Shown: positions 46,262 to 58,246 of the stretch, piece after piece | How the letters are laid out: every line of letters begins with the position of its first letter | How positions within the stretch are numbered: the stretch's first letter is position 1 | Assembly (NCBI GenBank): GCA_015680685.1 | Contig: MNCI01009599.1 | Span: 140,079 to 204,078 of the forward strand | Reading direction: 5' to 3' | Length of the DNA stretch: 64,000 nucleotides | Origin: Gnetum montanum | Lineage: Eukaryota; Streptophyta; Gnetopsida; Gnetales; Gnetaceae | Made by a program: the position numbers and the translations under genes | The notes under the pieces: model-generated | Seen by the model: only the letters and a program-made list of their open reading frames with translations | Told to the model about the DNA's origin: nothing | Database searches by the model: none

Positions 46262-48510
46262 GGGACCTTTACCTTTAAGCACATGCCCTTTTCATTATGT
46301 ACTACCTTGACAACATTCCAATGGTTGGTGATGTTTGTGTTCTAGGATTACATCAGTAAGAGTATGGAAGTCTTTACGGATGAAATTTTTACCCATGGAA
46401 AATAATTCTAGAAAGTTTTAAATTGACTCAAAGATATCTTACACCATTTTTGCGAGGCAAACCTAAACCTAAACCTAAATTGGAAAAAGAACTAGCTAAT
46501 ATTAAACTAAGGGCATCATTCTTGGCCATAAAGTTTTAAAGAAGGGGATTGAAGATGATCCTGATAAGATATGCATCATTGAGAATATGACCCAAATACT
46601 CATGATGGTTAAAGAGGTGAAATCTTTCCTAGGTCACAATAGTTATTATTGTTGTTTTATTAACAATTATTCCAAAATATCCATATCCTTATTTGAGCTC
46701 ACAAAGAAAAATGTTCTATTCTTGTGGAACAAGGACTATGAAAATATCTTCCAATGTCTAAAGGAAAGGTTAGCGTAAACCCCCATATTGCAAATTCCTA
46801 ATTAGACTCAACACTTTCATATAATGATAGATGATTCTAACTTTGCATTAGGTGTTTTCCTAATGGAATTGAATGAGAAAAAGAAACCCTACTACATCCA
46901 CTATGTTAGCCAAAGCATTATGAGCCTTAATTAAACTACATCATCATAGAAAAAGAATTGATGATCATTGTTTTTGCACTTTAAAAATTCAGACATTATA
47001 TTTTAGGATGCAAAATTTTCATTCACATTGATCATAGTGTCATCTACTTCCTCATGATCAAACTAGATGTCAATCCTCATGTGATATAATGGCTAATATT
47101 CTTATAGGAATTTGACCTTCATATGAGTGATCCTAAGGGATTTGAGAACATGGTGGAAGATCAATTGTCATGTTTATGAATTGGTAATAAGGAAGAGGAT
47201 GTGCTTCTTAATGAATTTTTGTATGACCACATTTTTAAGGTCATTTTCAAATCAAAGAGTAGAAATCAATCTCATGGTACACAAATATTCTTAATTACTT
47301 GGTAGCCCAAAAGCTTCCTCCTAGATGGAGCAAACATAAGATTCAATGATTCTAGCACCAAGAGAGGCCTTACTTAATTATCAAAGGATATTTCTACAAA
47401 ACATACCCTAATGGCATAGTAAGATGGTGCATTCTTGAGGAATGTTAAGATTATATCTTTGCTTATGTGCCCCATGGCATTTGTGGTGGGTACCATGTTG
47501 GAAAGAGAACCATGATAAAGTTGTTGATCATAAGATATTTTTGTTTCATCATATTTCATGATTCTTAATACTTCATGTTCTATTGTGAGAAGTGTCAATG
47601 CAAGAGAGGTATGTCCTCACATATGGAGGGATTGTAGCAGTGTATCCAACCACTAAAGCCCTTCATTGTGTGGGGGATTAACTTTGTTGGTCCCATCTCC
47701 ATGGTAAATAATACATTATTGTATGCATAGATTACTACACAAAGTGGGTGGAAGCTACTATCATTAAGGAATACTCATTTATCACTGTAGAAAACTTCCT
47801 TCAGAATGATGTGCCCCATGGGTTTAGTATCCCATGAGCCTTGATCTTTAATAATGGTACATATTTTACTAGTAAGGTTTTAAATAATTTATTATAATTT
47901 TTTAAAGTTAATCATAAGTTAACTTCTCCTTATCATCCCTAGGTCAATGGCCAAGGAGAAGTTACAAACTATGAAATTTTTAGAATAATTGTGAAAATGG
48001 TTAGTAGATATAGAAGAGATTGGACAAAGAACCTTAATGATGTCCTTTGAGCCTATCGAATGATATGGAAAAGTCCCATTAGTTACACTTCATTTGAGTT
48101 GGTCTATGGACAAGTTTCACAACTTATGATTGATCTTGATATGAAAACCATGGACAATGTTATAAATTTTGATAGGATCTTAGATACTGCTCAAAAAAAG
48201 AGGTTGATTAACCTCAACCTTTTCAATGAAAATTGTAGAATCACCTTGAAGTGTACGTTCTTTTAGCAAGGCTTGTCATGATGTTCATGCAAGAAAATTT
48301 GATTTCAAATCTAGTGATTAGCTTATATATTTTAATTTTCTCTACTTGGTCCATTTGGATAAATTTCAATTTCAATGGGAAGGACCAAACATTATCCATA
48401 CTAGTTACCAATATGGTGTAGTACACATCTACCATCCTAAAGAGCTAGATAAAATATCTTTGATTCATGGGAAATACTTGAAGAATTATAAGAATATCTT
48501 TCCTCTATGA
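46262..48510 (+). pseudogene. pol: Element G: RT, RNase H and integrase remnant interrupted by element B
   Basis: The first bases code for GTFTFKHMPFSLC, the middle of an RT domain, so the N-terminal half is missing to the left of B. The catalytic box is degraded (VFTDEIFTHG). SFLGHNSYYCCFINNYSKI follows at 46619-46675. RNase H has EKELMIIVFAL and FIHIDHSVIYFLM. Integrase has WGINFVGP (first Asp is Asn), LIFNNGTYF (second Asp is Asn, codon 47850-47852), YHP with NGQGEVTNYEI (Glu kept) and SYTSFELVYGQV. It ends with GPNIIHTSYQYGVVHIYHP near 48430. Many stops and frameshifts. Related to but distinct from A, B and C. Confidence 0.8.
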
Positions 48511-49915
48511 GGGTATCTAATGATCAATCTTGTGTCTTGTACTCAAAGGTCTATTAAGTGATAGACATGGATTATTCATGGGGAAGAATCCTTCATGCCA
48601 TGTAAAATTTTTCATAATGTTCTACTATTTTTCTTATGTGTCTTAATAAAGTTTGTATGTTTAGTTAGTACTTTTTGTATTTTTTTAGCTTAATGATTAA
48701 TCATTCATGATCTTTTATTTTTCTTAAGTATGTTTATGTGTGTATGGAAAAATTGATTAATGAGCTTTATGAATGCTCATCCAACAAGCTAATGGTGGAT
48801 GGATGAGTTATAGATGTTATGATAATGCAATGATTCCAAATGCATCTAACATGGAGCCTTGGTTGATGAAATGTCGACATAGCAAAATTCATCCATCAAT
48901 TTTCCTATACCCATCATTGGTAAACCATGCTTAGTTTCAAAAAGAAGCTTGGACACACACTACATGTTGTTGAAGCTACTACTGTTGGAACCATGGATAG
49001 GTAATGAACCCACTTTTAGATGTGAGCTCTAGAATCTTAAGAGAGTTCTTGGTTACTTAAAGAAAAGGGTATGCCATTGAGGATTCTTGTAACCACTGAA
49101 TGAGTCTAATCAGTGTGATTAGGGCAAGGTGTATATGCCATGTTGCCTAGTCACCTTGCACAAAAGAGGTTTGCAATCTTGTAAACCTATGCATGCTGTG
49201 TAGTGAGAAATGAATTTTTCGATCATATAAGTCAAGGACTCTAGGTAGTGATCAACACTCTAATTATTCCCATAACACTCATGCAATGTTAACAATCCTA
49301 TTCTCATAAAAAGAAAAAGATAAAAGAAAATAAAAGAGAAAAGAAAGGAAAAGAAAAGAAGAATATATATATATATCATAGAATGATGATAATGAAAAGA
49401 AGTGGTGATGGAAGGAGCAATGTGATTTCATGGTTATTGGTCCACATAAATTGATACTTTTACTATCTTAGCTAATCATTTAACTACTCAAATAAGCCAA
49501 AGAAAATGGTTGAACCAATGCATATGTAAGTCTTTTTTATTTTCAACCCATTATCTAGATCACTTAAATTCCAATGTAATAATCCATGGCAATCTTCTAC
49601 TCCATCTTACTCATGGCCATGAAGGTCCAAAATCCTCTTCCATAGTGAACTTTATTAACATCAATTATAGCTTTCATCAAATTTCTAAATCCATTCATTT
49701 GCAAGCATCAAAATTTATAATCATTGATCCAAATCATGGCTATATCCATCATCTCTTAGTCATGATGTTGTAATTCGTAATGGAATTGGAATTGGTTAGC
49801 ACAATCAAAGGAAATTGTAGGAGGATCTTGGTATAGCAAAATTTGGGAAGCCTAATCTACATATGTACATGGATGGAGGAAAACCAAACTGAAATATTAA
49901 CTTCTAGATATTTTT
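48511..49915. other. 3' flank of element G, no gene recognised
   Basis: AT-rich sequence following the integrase C-terminus. It may be the 3' region of G, but no LTR end or polypurine tract could be placed. An 87-codon open stretch at 49510-49773 has no recognisable domain. Confidence 0.4.
49308..49376. repeat. Polypurine tract and AT microsatellite
   Basis: About 55 bases of almost pure A and G (AAAAGAAAAG type) followed by ATATATATATAT. This is simple-sequence DNA. It could mark the polypurine region before a lost LTR, but no LTR start follows. Confidence 0.6.
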
Positions 49916-50030
49916 TAGGGTGTTGCCTAAATTTTTTTAGAGCTTAAATTTTTTGAAGAGCTTAAATTTTTTTAGAGCTTAAATTTGTTGAGCTTAAATT
50001 TTTTTAGAGCTTCAATTTTTTGAAGTGATC
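49916..50030. repeat. Short tandem repeat, unit AGAGCTTAAATTTTTTT
   Basis: Five to six copies of a 17-23-base unit built on AGCTTAAATTTTTT, the last reading AGCTTCAATTTTTT. The final variant recurs at 50871-50890 and 50936-50950, on the far side of segment X and at the broken end of the E array. Confidence 0.75.
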
Positions 50031-50048
50031 TCATGCATCAAGGAACAG

Positions 50049-50872
50049 AATGGGGAGGCTAAGACAAATACTGAAGAAACTGTAAAATAGAAAAACTGTT
50101 AGACAAAAAGTAATAGAAAGCTCAAAGCATTGCACAATGTCTGTTATTACACAAAACATTTTTGGGGACTTGCACCCCTCATCAATATGTTTAGGCAATG
50201 TGACCAGGCACCCAAAGCTGCAAAGGAAAGGGAATGAGCATGCTAGTACATGTATAAATAGGGTCCCAACTTCTAAAATTAGAAACTCCCACTCATTAAA
50301 ATGAGAGCGAGCCCCATTCGTCATAGGCGAGATTGGGGTGGGACGATGTACTGACAAAACTATTACAAAATAGTATTTCAAAGGCAAACATGAAACATTC
50401 AACAAATCAGATCTAATGATAGAGTTGAAGGGTTTTTAAGGTTTAGGGGAATCCTCATGTTTAAATGGTGGACCTGAGGGGTCTGACACCAAAGAATGCC
50501 ATGCACGCAAGCATTCAACTGAAATAGCAATGAAAAAAAGTCGTCAACAGCAACGAAGAGATGAGCTGCAATGACGTTGAAGAAGAAACAGCCAGAGTTT
50601 GTGATGAAATTGAAGAAAACATCTTCAGAAGAAACCACAACCAAGAAGACCAATGTAAGTAGGATGGTTGTCAAGACACAGATCAGAAGGAAACATTTTG
50701 TGGTTCGCATAATCTTGCAATGCGATCAAGACCCATGGAGCACCTGCAAAAGGATTAAAACCTAACCAAGAACAGAAAAATTTGAAAATGGTTAGAATCC
50801 AAAGAACAACGAAAGATGTTGTCAAGAAAGCATCTACAATTCCAAGGTAGTGAGATAGAGAGAAATTTCTTT
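50049..50872. other. Segment X between imperfect direct repeats
   Basis: An 824-base segment lies between two copies of a roughly 42-base sequence containing GAGCTTCAATTTTTTGAAG (about 50007-50048 and 50873-50914). Part of it (50468-50656) is similar to the sequence at 63814-64000. A TATA-like TATAAATAGGG is at about 50254. Open stretches on the minus strand (124 and 103 codons) show no domain. Its nature is unknown. Confidence 0.5.
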
Positions 50873-50944
50873 AGAGCTTCAATTTTTTGAAGTGATCTTG
50901 TGCGTCAAGGAAAAGAACTTTTTTAATTTCTTTAGAGCTTCAAT

Positions 50945-51995
50945 TTCTTTAGAATCATGTTGTAGTCTGGTATCTTGTCGATGACTATAAAGTTTGCAAA
51001 CGTGGGGTGCTGGTCCCCTATCATGAAGGCAATGTGGATTGTGCCATTAATGGCTATGTGTGCTCCATCGAAGGAGTTTAGAGACTCGGTTTTGGTTGAT
51101 TGAATGTTGTGCATTAGGCCTAGTGATTCGATGACGGAGTGCATGACAACGTTTTCTGCCATGCCATCATCGATGTGTACTCTACGTACTATGTATTTTC
51201 TGATGCTTACACTAGTGTTTAACGGTGCATGTGTGACCTCCCCTCGTATGGGATTTACTTTGACTACAGCATTGCGAAAGGCTAAGGTTGCTGAACCCAA
51301 TTCTGGTGGTGTAGGAGGTAGCATTGTTGCATGGATGGTTGCCTCATTTGTAGGGATGTCCTCTGTAATAGGAATGGAGGCCAAGATCCTGGCCAATGCT
51401 TGGCAATGAGCAGATGAGGTCATGACCAGGTTGTACAAGCTCAACGTCTTGTTCTTTTGCTTGAGCATTTGTTTTACCTGGGTTAGTGCAGCAACAAAAT
51501 CCTTGTCATTGGCTGTTGTGTTGGCCTTGACTTCCTCCATGTGGCTTAAGAGATAGATCTCTTGCGGAGGGGACTCGGGCTTGGTTTGTTTGGTCTTCTT
51601 GGGGGTAGGGGCCCCAGTCTTTAGTTGTTGTTTGCTGGTTGTGGCCTTTGCTTCAGCCATGGGGGTTGCGAGGTGTTTGTTTGTCCTCTTGCGTTGCCAT
51701 TTGGTGGACCTACCCGGGTTGCTAGTGGGGCCGACTCTTGAGGGAGGAGGGATCGAGATGTTTCCCACTGTTGGTCTTTGGGTAGGCGAGGGGCCATCAT
51801 GTTGTGGCCTCCTTATGATAAAGGGTGGCTTAGGTGTTTTTGTAGCATTTTTTGTGTGACTAACTTGTTGTGGCACCTTGATGACGAAAGGTTGCCTAGT
51901 AATTGTTCTTGTTGCACTATGTCAGTTTAACGTATTAGCAGATGAATCATGCTAGTTTAACATCTTAGTGGACGAATGTTGTGGAGCCTTGACCA
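50945..51995 (-). pseudogene. Linker and truncated protease of copy E1
   Basis: A 314-codon open stretch (50932-51876) begins in the repeat-rich linker, where QPFVIKVPQ lies just upstream and KPPFIIRRPQ just inside. It passes a basic region (KWQRKRTNKHL) and a lysine-rich helix (HMEEVKANTTANDKDFV). The retropepsin is RRVHIDDGMAENVVMHS near 51150. The protease breaks off after YNMIL, before the GRPWL that is present in E2. The last residues (KKLKL) come from foreign sequence. The breakpoint is at about 50945-50955. Confidence 0.8.
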
Positions 51996-52014
51996 AAAAG
52001 GGTGTTTTGGGTGC

Positions 52015-54047
52015 CTAGGGTGGCACCTTGATAACAAAGGGAGGCCTCTTGTTTATGGAGGATGAGGGAATCCTTGCCTTGCTGGGAGACACACGAATCA
52101 CGAAAGGTTCTTGCATAGGTTTAGGCTTGCCACCTATGTTAATCAAATTTATGACATAGAAGGCATCATTTGTGTTGGATTGACTTACCGTGTCAATCAC
52201 TAGTTGGCCTTGTCCTATCATTCCTTGTAGGTCATCTTGCAAGGCATGACAGTTGTCTGTACTGTGGCTAGCCATTTGATGGTAATGATAGTATTGGTCT
52301 AGTTTAAAATGTTGTGGGACTGGGGCTCATTTGGTACTACTAATGTGGGGTTCCTTAGTAGTTCACAGTACCTATCATGTTTTTGGCAGGTAATCTCTGA
52401 CACATGTTTGTGTTGATATTGCTCGACTTTCAAGAGTTGCTCCAATAGTTGAGAGGGTTGCATCGGTAGTGGTGTATACTTTGAGTTGTCCTTGCATTGA
52501 AAGTTGGACCTTGGGGTGGCCCCTATAGATGTAGGTGAGTTGGTGCCAAAGTTCGTAGCTTTGTCAGCTGGGACTTTAGGTTACTTAGCTGTTGGGCCCT
52601 AGTTGGTTGCTTTTGTGCTTACAGCCACCATTGCTACTATTTTGTTTTGCTTGCGAACATGTTGGTTTCTATAGGCCACATAAGCAAGGTCATTGCTCGA
52701 TTATGCCACTTCCTCTATGTCCTTAATTTTTGTGAATGCTTGGCTCAAGGTACAGGCTTTGAAATAGTAAATTTTTAACTTAATGAAGTCATTCATAGCG
52801 GCTTTAAAAATGGTGAGCAAGTATGTCTCAAGTATGGGCTCGTGGAGTTCATTGAGGGCTACGCTCCACCTTTGGATGAATTTTTTCACTGGCTCTACTA
52901 GTTCTTATTTGATCTGAATCAAGTTATCCAGTGTGGCTTCAAGTTTTAAATTATATTTAAAACGGGTGACAAACTGGTGTAACAAGTCCTCTAGAGAGGA
53001 TATGGAGTTACGGGGTAAGGCTCGGTACCAATCTAAATCTTTTCCTATTAAGGACATAGCAAAAACACATAGAATTACATGAGGCTAGGCCTAAAGTAGT
53101 AGACATTCTAGTTGAAATGTCACTAGGTGGGCATTTGGATCTCCCTCTCCATTGTACTTGGTTAACTGGGGTAGTAAGATTTCCTTTGGAAAGGTTAATG
53201 GTGGAACTGAGGGGTGGATTGGATCATCTTGGTAGAAGTCCAACACCTTGATTTCCTCAGTGTTTATGGCTTTAAGGCACTTTACCTCTTCATTTAACAT
53301 GTGCATCATTTTTTTCATGTCTGCCCACTCTTGGGCGGTAGGCTGATCGATGGGATGAGTGGATTGCGATTGATAGTAGTTTGGTTGTTGCATTATTTGA
53401 GGAAAGGGATACTATTGGATTGTCAGTTGTTGTAGCGGAGCAACATTCACAGATGGGATTATAGGGTGTGGTATGTTATAGAGAGTAGGTTGGTGTTGAT
53501 GGACAACTAGTAAAACCCACTACACATCCACTGGTTGTGAGGTGATCCCCTAAACATGTTGCATTGAAGTAGTTAGAGGTGTCCCATGGGTTTGTACTTG
53601 TGGTATGTAATGGATGGACGTGGAAGCTGGTACTTCTTGTCTAGAAGCTGGTCCTCGTGTGTACCCGGATGAAGGAGGAAGTATGGTTCCTTCTAGGAAA
53701 GGCTGGAATAATAGATTTGTATAGGCTTGAGAACTGATGGTATGGTATGAATCCCCATGCTCAGATTGGATGGCAAAGTCATCTTCCTCATCCTCACTCT
53801 GAGGCTCTATTGGAGGTATCTGTAAGTCTTGTCTTCTTTCCATGAGAAGATGGGATATGAGTTTATGATGGTGTTCAGACAATGGGATTATATCAAACAT
53901 TGAAGGGATGAACTCATGACCTCCTTTGTGGATAAGTTCATAGTCTCGCTTTGCTTCTCTCTCTACACGATCGATGGGTAAGTTGGCTTGGATCTTGACA
54001 CAGATGAAGTTATACTGTTTAGGTGTGAGGATGTGGGAAGATTCCAT
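52015..54047 (-). pseudogene. gag: Gag of copy E1
   Basis: Start MESSHILTPKQYNFICVKI (ATG at 54047-54045). The first 165 codons are open and include an acidic segment (SEDEEDDFA). The capsid-like part runs LTKYNGEGDPNAHLVTF (about 53130), then KFIQRWSVALNELHEP (about 52850) and FKAAMNDFIK. The knuckle-like segment reads YHYHQMASHSTDNCHALQ near 52270, with Tyr for the first Cys. Stops divide the frame into five or so pieces. Nearly every segment aligns with E2 at 59799-61667. Confidence 0.8.
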
Positions 54048-54049
54048 GA

Positions 54050-54335
54050 CAACGTGTACAAGCTGACAATGTGTAGCGTGACTAACCTGCAGCGTGTGCA
54101 GCGTGACTCACCTGCAATGTGTGTAGCGTGACTAACCTGCAACGTGTGCAATGTGACTAGCCTACAATGTGTGTGACTAGTCTACAATGTGTGTAACGTG
54201 CAGCATGACTAACTCACAGCGTGTGTGTCAGTGTGAGTAACCTCAGCGTGCGTGACAGGGTTCAATGTGAGCAAGCTCAGTGTGTGTGATAGGGGTAGCA
54301 TGAGCTAGCTCAGCGTGCGCAAGCTGATTCGAGTT
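54050..54335 (-). repeat. GCGTGACTAACCTGCA minisatellite in the E1 leader
   Basis: About ten imperfect copies of a roughly 25-30-base unit (GTGTGCAGCGTGACTAACCTGCAAC on + in short form) lie between the primer site and gag. The same array is in E2 at 61672-61930 with a different copy pattern. Confidence 0.8.
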
Positions 54336-54460
54336 TCAGCATTTGGCAGTGTTAGTTGGATTTTAGTTTCAGTGTTTGGCTTGTGCAGCTTTTGAACAGA
54401 TCTATGTAGCAGCGTTTGAATAGGTAGCATGATAAATGTTTCGACAAGATGATAAACAAG

Positions 54461-54483
54461 GTCAGCCCTTCTTCTAGCGCCAA
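54461..54483 (-). other. Primer binding site of copy E1
   Basis: The minus strand reads TTGGCGCTAGAAGAAGGG after the LTR. It has the same type and place as in D and E2. Its presence downstream of the middle LTR shows that this LTR also serves as a 5' LTR for the second internal region. Confidence 0.8.
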
Positions 54484-54488
54484 TTTAC

Positions 54489-56224
54489 TATACTGACCTA
54501 AATCGTCAGTGCAAGGATGGAAGGGAAAACAAACATCGAAAGATCGTCAGGCAGACACAATTGACCCTGCCTTCGTGTGAGGGCAAGCTGAAAAAGGAAA
54601 CAAAGGTAGAGTTTCTTGGATGGTCTACACACAAATCAACTAAGGACTTCCCCAAGCGTAAACTACGACTTGCGCTGGGTTATTGTAAACTGATGTTTGA
54701 AATGTAAACGGCGACACAAAAACTTTAAACAGAATGTATGTAGAAATGTATTGTAAACAGAGTGTAAATAGAGTAAATAATGTAAATGGAAGGAAATAAT
54801 GAACTATATTGTATTGTTTAAACAAGAATGTGCACCGGTCAAAGTGTAGCTACGCGTGTGGATGGCAAGTCAAGCACTAAGCCCCAAGATGATGTGTGAA
54901 GTGCTTAGATGCTAGGAGTCAAGTGTGTCTGAGCGTCCTAGGTTGCTGGTCAATGCTTCCCAAGCTGTCAACCTTCAAAATTGCTGACCCCATTTATGTG
55001 AATTGACAGGATATTTATAGGATTCAGCCAGGCTCGGGCACAGAATTCATGAATGGAATCAACAACTGGGAGATGAGAGAAACACTGATCTCATGACATG
55101 TGTCCAATGGACAGCTATGTATGAGTTGGACGTGTGTGGGAAAGCTACATTCTTAACCAAGTTCATCGTATCTTATAACGTGTGGCTTACTCAAGCCCGT
55201 GGAAGCACGTACAAGTTGGACCATGAGGGCTTGACAAGCCCACAAATGAAGATTTACAATGAATTGATAATGTACAACAAGAGAAATTGGTTCTGGCTCC
55301 ATTGAAACTTCTGGATCTACGACTTGATTGCTACAGGGTGCCGATTCGAGTGGTTCCGTGGCTGTTTGGAGTGTTTTTGCTTAACAAGAACTTCCAGAGT
55401 TGATTTTTTCTCAGCGTGACTTGAGCATGTGCACACTACACTCACACCACACTCACGCTGTAGTGTGACCTCAATGTGAGTGAGCAAAGACTTGCAAATA
55501 TTTCACCATATTTCAAACTTTGAAGCTTGATTCCTGAGTGTAATAACTCTCTAGCTATAGTTGATCTTGAGAGTCAGAAACTGAGGTTGAAAATAACCTG
55601 TTTTGAGCAATTTATGGTAGGTCACACTGGACTCACACTGTAGCATGACTTGCAACGTGACCTATAGCGTGACCTCAAAAACTTGCAATTTTGAGCTAAA
55701 ATCTGGAATTTTTGAAGGCTGGGATCCATAGTTGTTAATAGTGGACCCTGAGGATGACTTGCACGCTTAAAATCAAGTCATTTTGACTCAGTTTTGAGGC
55801 TCTGAAAGTTGGTCACGCAGGACTCACACTACAGCATGACCTGCAGTGTGACCTCAAAACTTGCAATTTTGAGCTGAAATCTAAAATTTTTGAAGGCTAG
55901 GACCCATAGTTGTTAATAGTGGACCCTGAGGATGACTTGCACCCTTGAAATCAAGTAATTTTAACTCAGTTTTGAGGCTCCCAAAGTTGTTCACACCAAA
56001 CTCATGCCACACCATGACCTACAGCGTGTGTGAGAAAATTTGCACTTTTTGCAGCATGAGTTGTCCAAGACAAGCCAGTGTGAGTGCCCAAGATAGGCCA
56101 ACGTTAGTGCCCAAGACAAGCCAGCGTCAGTGGCATGCCTTAGTCAAATTTTGCCTCCCAAAGGCTCGAAGGGCCTTGGGTCATTCTCATTTCAAAGTGT
56201 TAGGCCAAAATTAGTGGTGTTTCA
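54489..56224 (-). repeat. Middle LTR of the E array (3' LTR of E2, 5' LTR of E1)
   Basis: 1736 bp, similar throughout to 62089-63813. The sense strand starts TGAAACACCAC at 56224 and ends near AGTATA at 54489 (apparently mutated from a CA end; E2 has AGTACA). A polypurine tract lies on one side and a primer site on the other. A TATAAATAT box on the minus strand is at 55011-55020. U3 (about 55390-56040) has several CACGCTG/CAGCGTG modules. Confidence 0.85.
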
Positions 56225-56240
56225 TTGGCCCCTCTTTGTT
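56225..56240 (-). other. Polypurine tract of copy E2
   Basis: On the minus strand AACAAAGAGGGGCCAA directly precedes TGAAACACC of the LTR. A purine run in this place is the expected plus-strand primer, so E2 keeps both priming sites needed for reverse transcription. Confidence 0.75.
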
Positions 56241-57490
56241 GACGTCTGGAGGAATCCACCAGAGAGGCATCGACAAAGAAGTGCAAAACACCATGAACAA
56301 CCAAGCACCAAGTGTTATCCGTCGGCCCTTGGTTGGACATCATCGCACTGTATTCAAAAGTACATGGGATTGGGAAAATGCAGTTCAAGATGCAAGGGGA
56401 CTGGTTTTAACCAGGGAAATCAAGAGTTGATTGAGGGATATGATTATCATTGGGATTATGGAAGAGGAATGCTCTCATGTGAATGAGCTATATCTTTGGT
56501 CCTTGTCCATAGCCAATGTTTAGCAGACTCGGGACCAAGACATAGGAAGTGTGTTCTTTGGAGAAATGGGACTCTTAAAGAGTGTTTACAGGGCTCGTTG
56601 TAAACAACCAAACCTACGTGATGATGTGCCACATGATCTCTTTGATATATGAGTGTAACTGTTTTCTAAGACAATTGCCTTCTCAGCTAGGTCTTGTATG
56701 ACAAGAGCCAACAGTCCATGGTTTATGATGTCAACGGGGTCATGAAGACCTTTTTTGTACATCTTGCTCTTTGACCTTTTTGTTCTTTTTCTTTTTGTTT
56801 GTTTCTTCTTTTCTTTTCTTTTTGCTTTGTTTTGTCTTTCTTTTCCTTTTATTTTTCTTTTTCTCTTTGGTATTTTTGAAAGAGCTTTTTTTTAGTGTTG
56901 TTCTTATATTCAAGTGCTTGCATTTTGTGTCATGCATCGTGTACTGTATTTTGTGTTGCCAATGCTTAGCGAATCACAGTGTGCAATAGTGTATCAAGAG
57001 CTTTGAGGATGTGTATCAATGTATCAAGGAGGTGTAATTGGATAGGATAAGGAGACATGATGGGAAATAGGGAATGTATCAGGAGTAGGGAATGTACTTA
57101 TGAACGGATTGAATAACCCAGTTACGTGCATCAGGAAGAATGTGATACCTTTTTGTCATGATGAAGTGCATCTGTGTACAGATGCCTCAAGCGTGTCATC
57201 CTGCAAACATAACTCCAAGAAGATAAGAAAGCCACAAATGAAATGCCAAATGTAAATTTCAGATGTGAAGATGTCGTAGGTGATGGATGTGAAGATGCTG
57301 CAAACATATCAAATGTTGTGCCAGTTGCAGATGGTCAGGAAGCCAGTGAAGGTGCCAAGGTGATGATGCTATGAGTCCTCTAAAAGCTGCACTAACAACG
57401 AGTGCTCCAAAAGATCACCAAAATGATGGGAGGCGATGATGCTGTGAGTGCTCCCAAGGGTTTCACCAATGGCGGGTGCTCGAATCAGAT
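56241..57490 (-). other. 3' region of copy E2
   Basis: No RT, RNase H or integrase motif is visible on either strand. Notable is a 105-base polypyrimidine tract on + (56771-56875), that is polypurine on the sense strand. A protein-like antisense stretch at 56130-56430 extends out of the LTR and has no domain I recognise. Confidence 0.6.
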
Positions 57491-57494
57491 CAAC

Positions 57495-58110
57495 AACATG
57501 CCAATTTAATGTCCTGGAAAACCGTGAACCCAGTTTAAAGTCTTGGCATACCATGATGTGCTATTTTATAGTCCTAGCAGACTGTTGGATGTTATGCCAA
57601 TTTAACATCATGACCCAAGGATGATGCTAGTTTAGCATCGTAGCGGACGGTGCGCTACTAGCTTATAGTCGTAGCAGGCTGTGAAGAGGAAAACTAGTTT
57701 ATAGTCTTAGTGGACTCTGGATGCTAGTTTCATGTCGTGGCGGATAGATGCAGTAGTTTAGTGTCATACCAAACAGAGCTCTACGATGCCAATTTCAAGT
57801 CATGGCCCCAAGACTGCTCTGTGGTATCAGTTTTAAGTCATGATGCTAGGACATTCTGTGGTATTAGTTTTAGTCATGATGCCAGGACTTGGTGCTTACC
57901 TTGCTTGTGTAAGATGTGATGCTACATGCGTGGTCATGCTATTTGTCTGCAAGATCCTGCAAAAATCAACTAGAAAGAAAACCAAATCAAGCAATACCTG
58001 TTGTAAACAAAGTTAAAATGTGAATGAAATAAGAGCAACGCGTGGTAGTTTTAGGCCATTCTGGGTTGCAAGCTAGTTTAAGGCCTTTTTGGGCCATGTG
58101 TTTTTGTAGT
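57495..58110 (-). repeat. Repeat array of copy E2 (GCTAGTTTAAGTCATGGC type)
   Basis: At least ten degenerate units of about 40-50 bases with the core CTAGTTTATAGTC or CCAATTTCAAGTCATGGC, most of them followed by GGACTGTG or similar. The last units near 58045-58100 read CTAGTTTAAGGCC. On the sense strand this matches the element D array (CATGGCCTTAAACTAGC), so it is a family feature. Confidence 0.75.
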
Positions 58111-58246
58111 TTTATGTTTTTCAAACAATGTGTAAACCAAGTTGATGAATGTGTAAACATAGAAAAATGTGTAATCTAAGTGAGTGGCCAAAATGTAAAT
58201 ACATAGGCTAGTGTAATGTAAAAAAAAAGTCAAAAACGCATGGCAA

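Noticed and set aside
50031-50710. Two overlapping minus-strand ORFs of 124 and 103 codons in segment X
   Set aside because: Cysteine- and phenylalanine-rich translations without domain. The related sequence at 63814-64000 does not obviously keep the same frame.
51104-51859. Plus-strand ORFs of 101 and 92 codons
   Set aside because: They are mirror frames of the E1 linker and protease. The same shadows recur at 59219-59467 in E2.
54050-54335. CRISPR-like repeat array
   Set aside because: Units are adjacent, imperfect and vary in spacing, with no unique spacers. The setting is a plant retrotransposon leader, so this is a minisatellite.
55093-55305. A 70-codon ORF antisense to the E LTR, also open at 62693-62905
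   Set aside because: Between the two copies nonsynonymous changes outnumber synonymous ones by eye (about ten to six), as expected for neutral sequence. No domain is recognised. Most likely a chance ORF.
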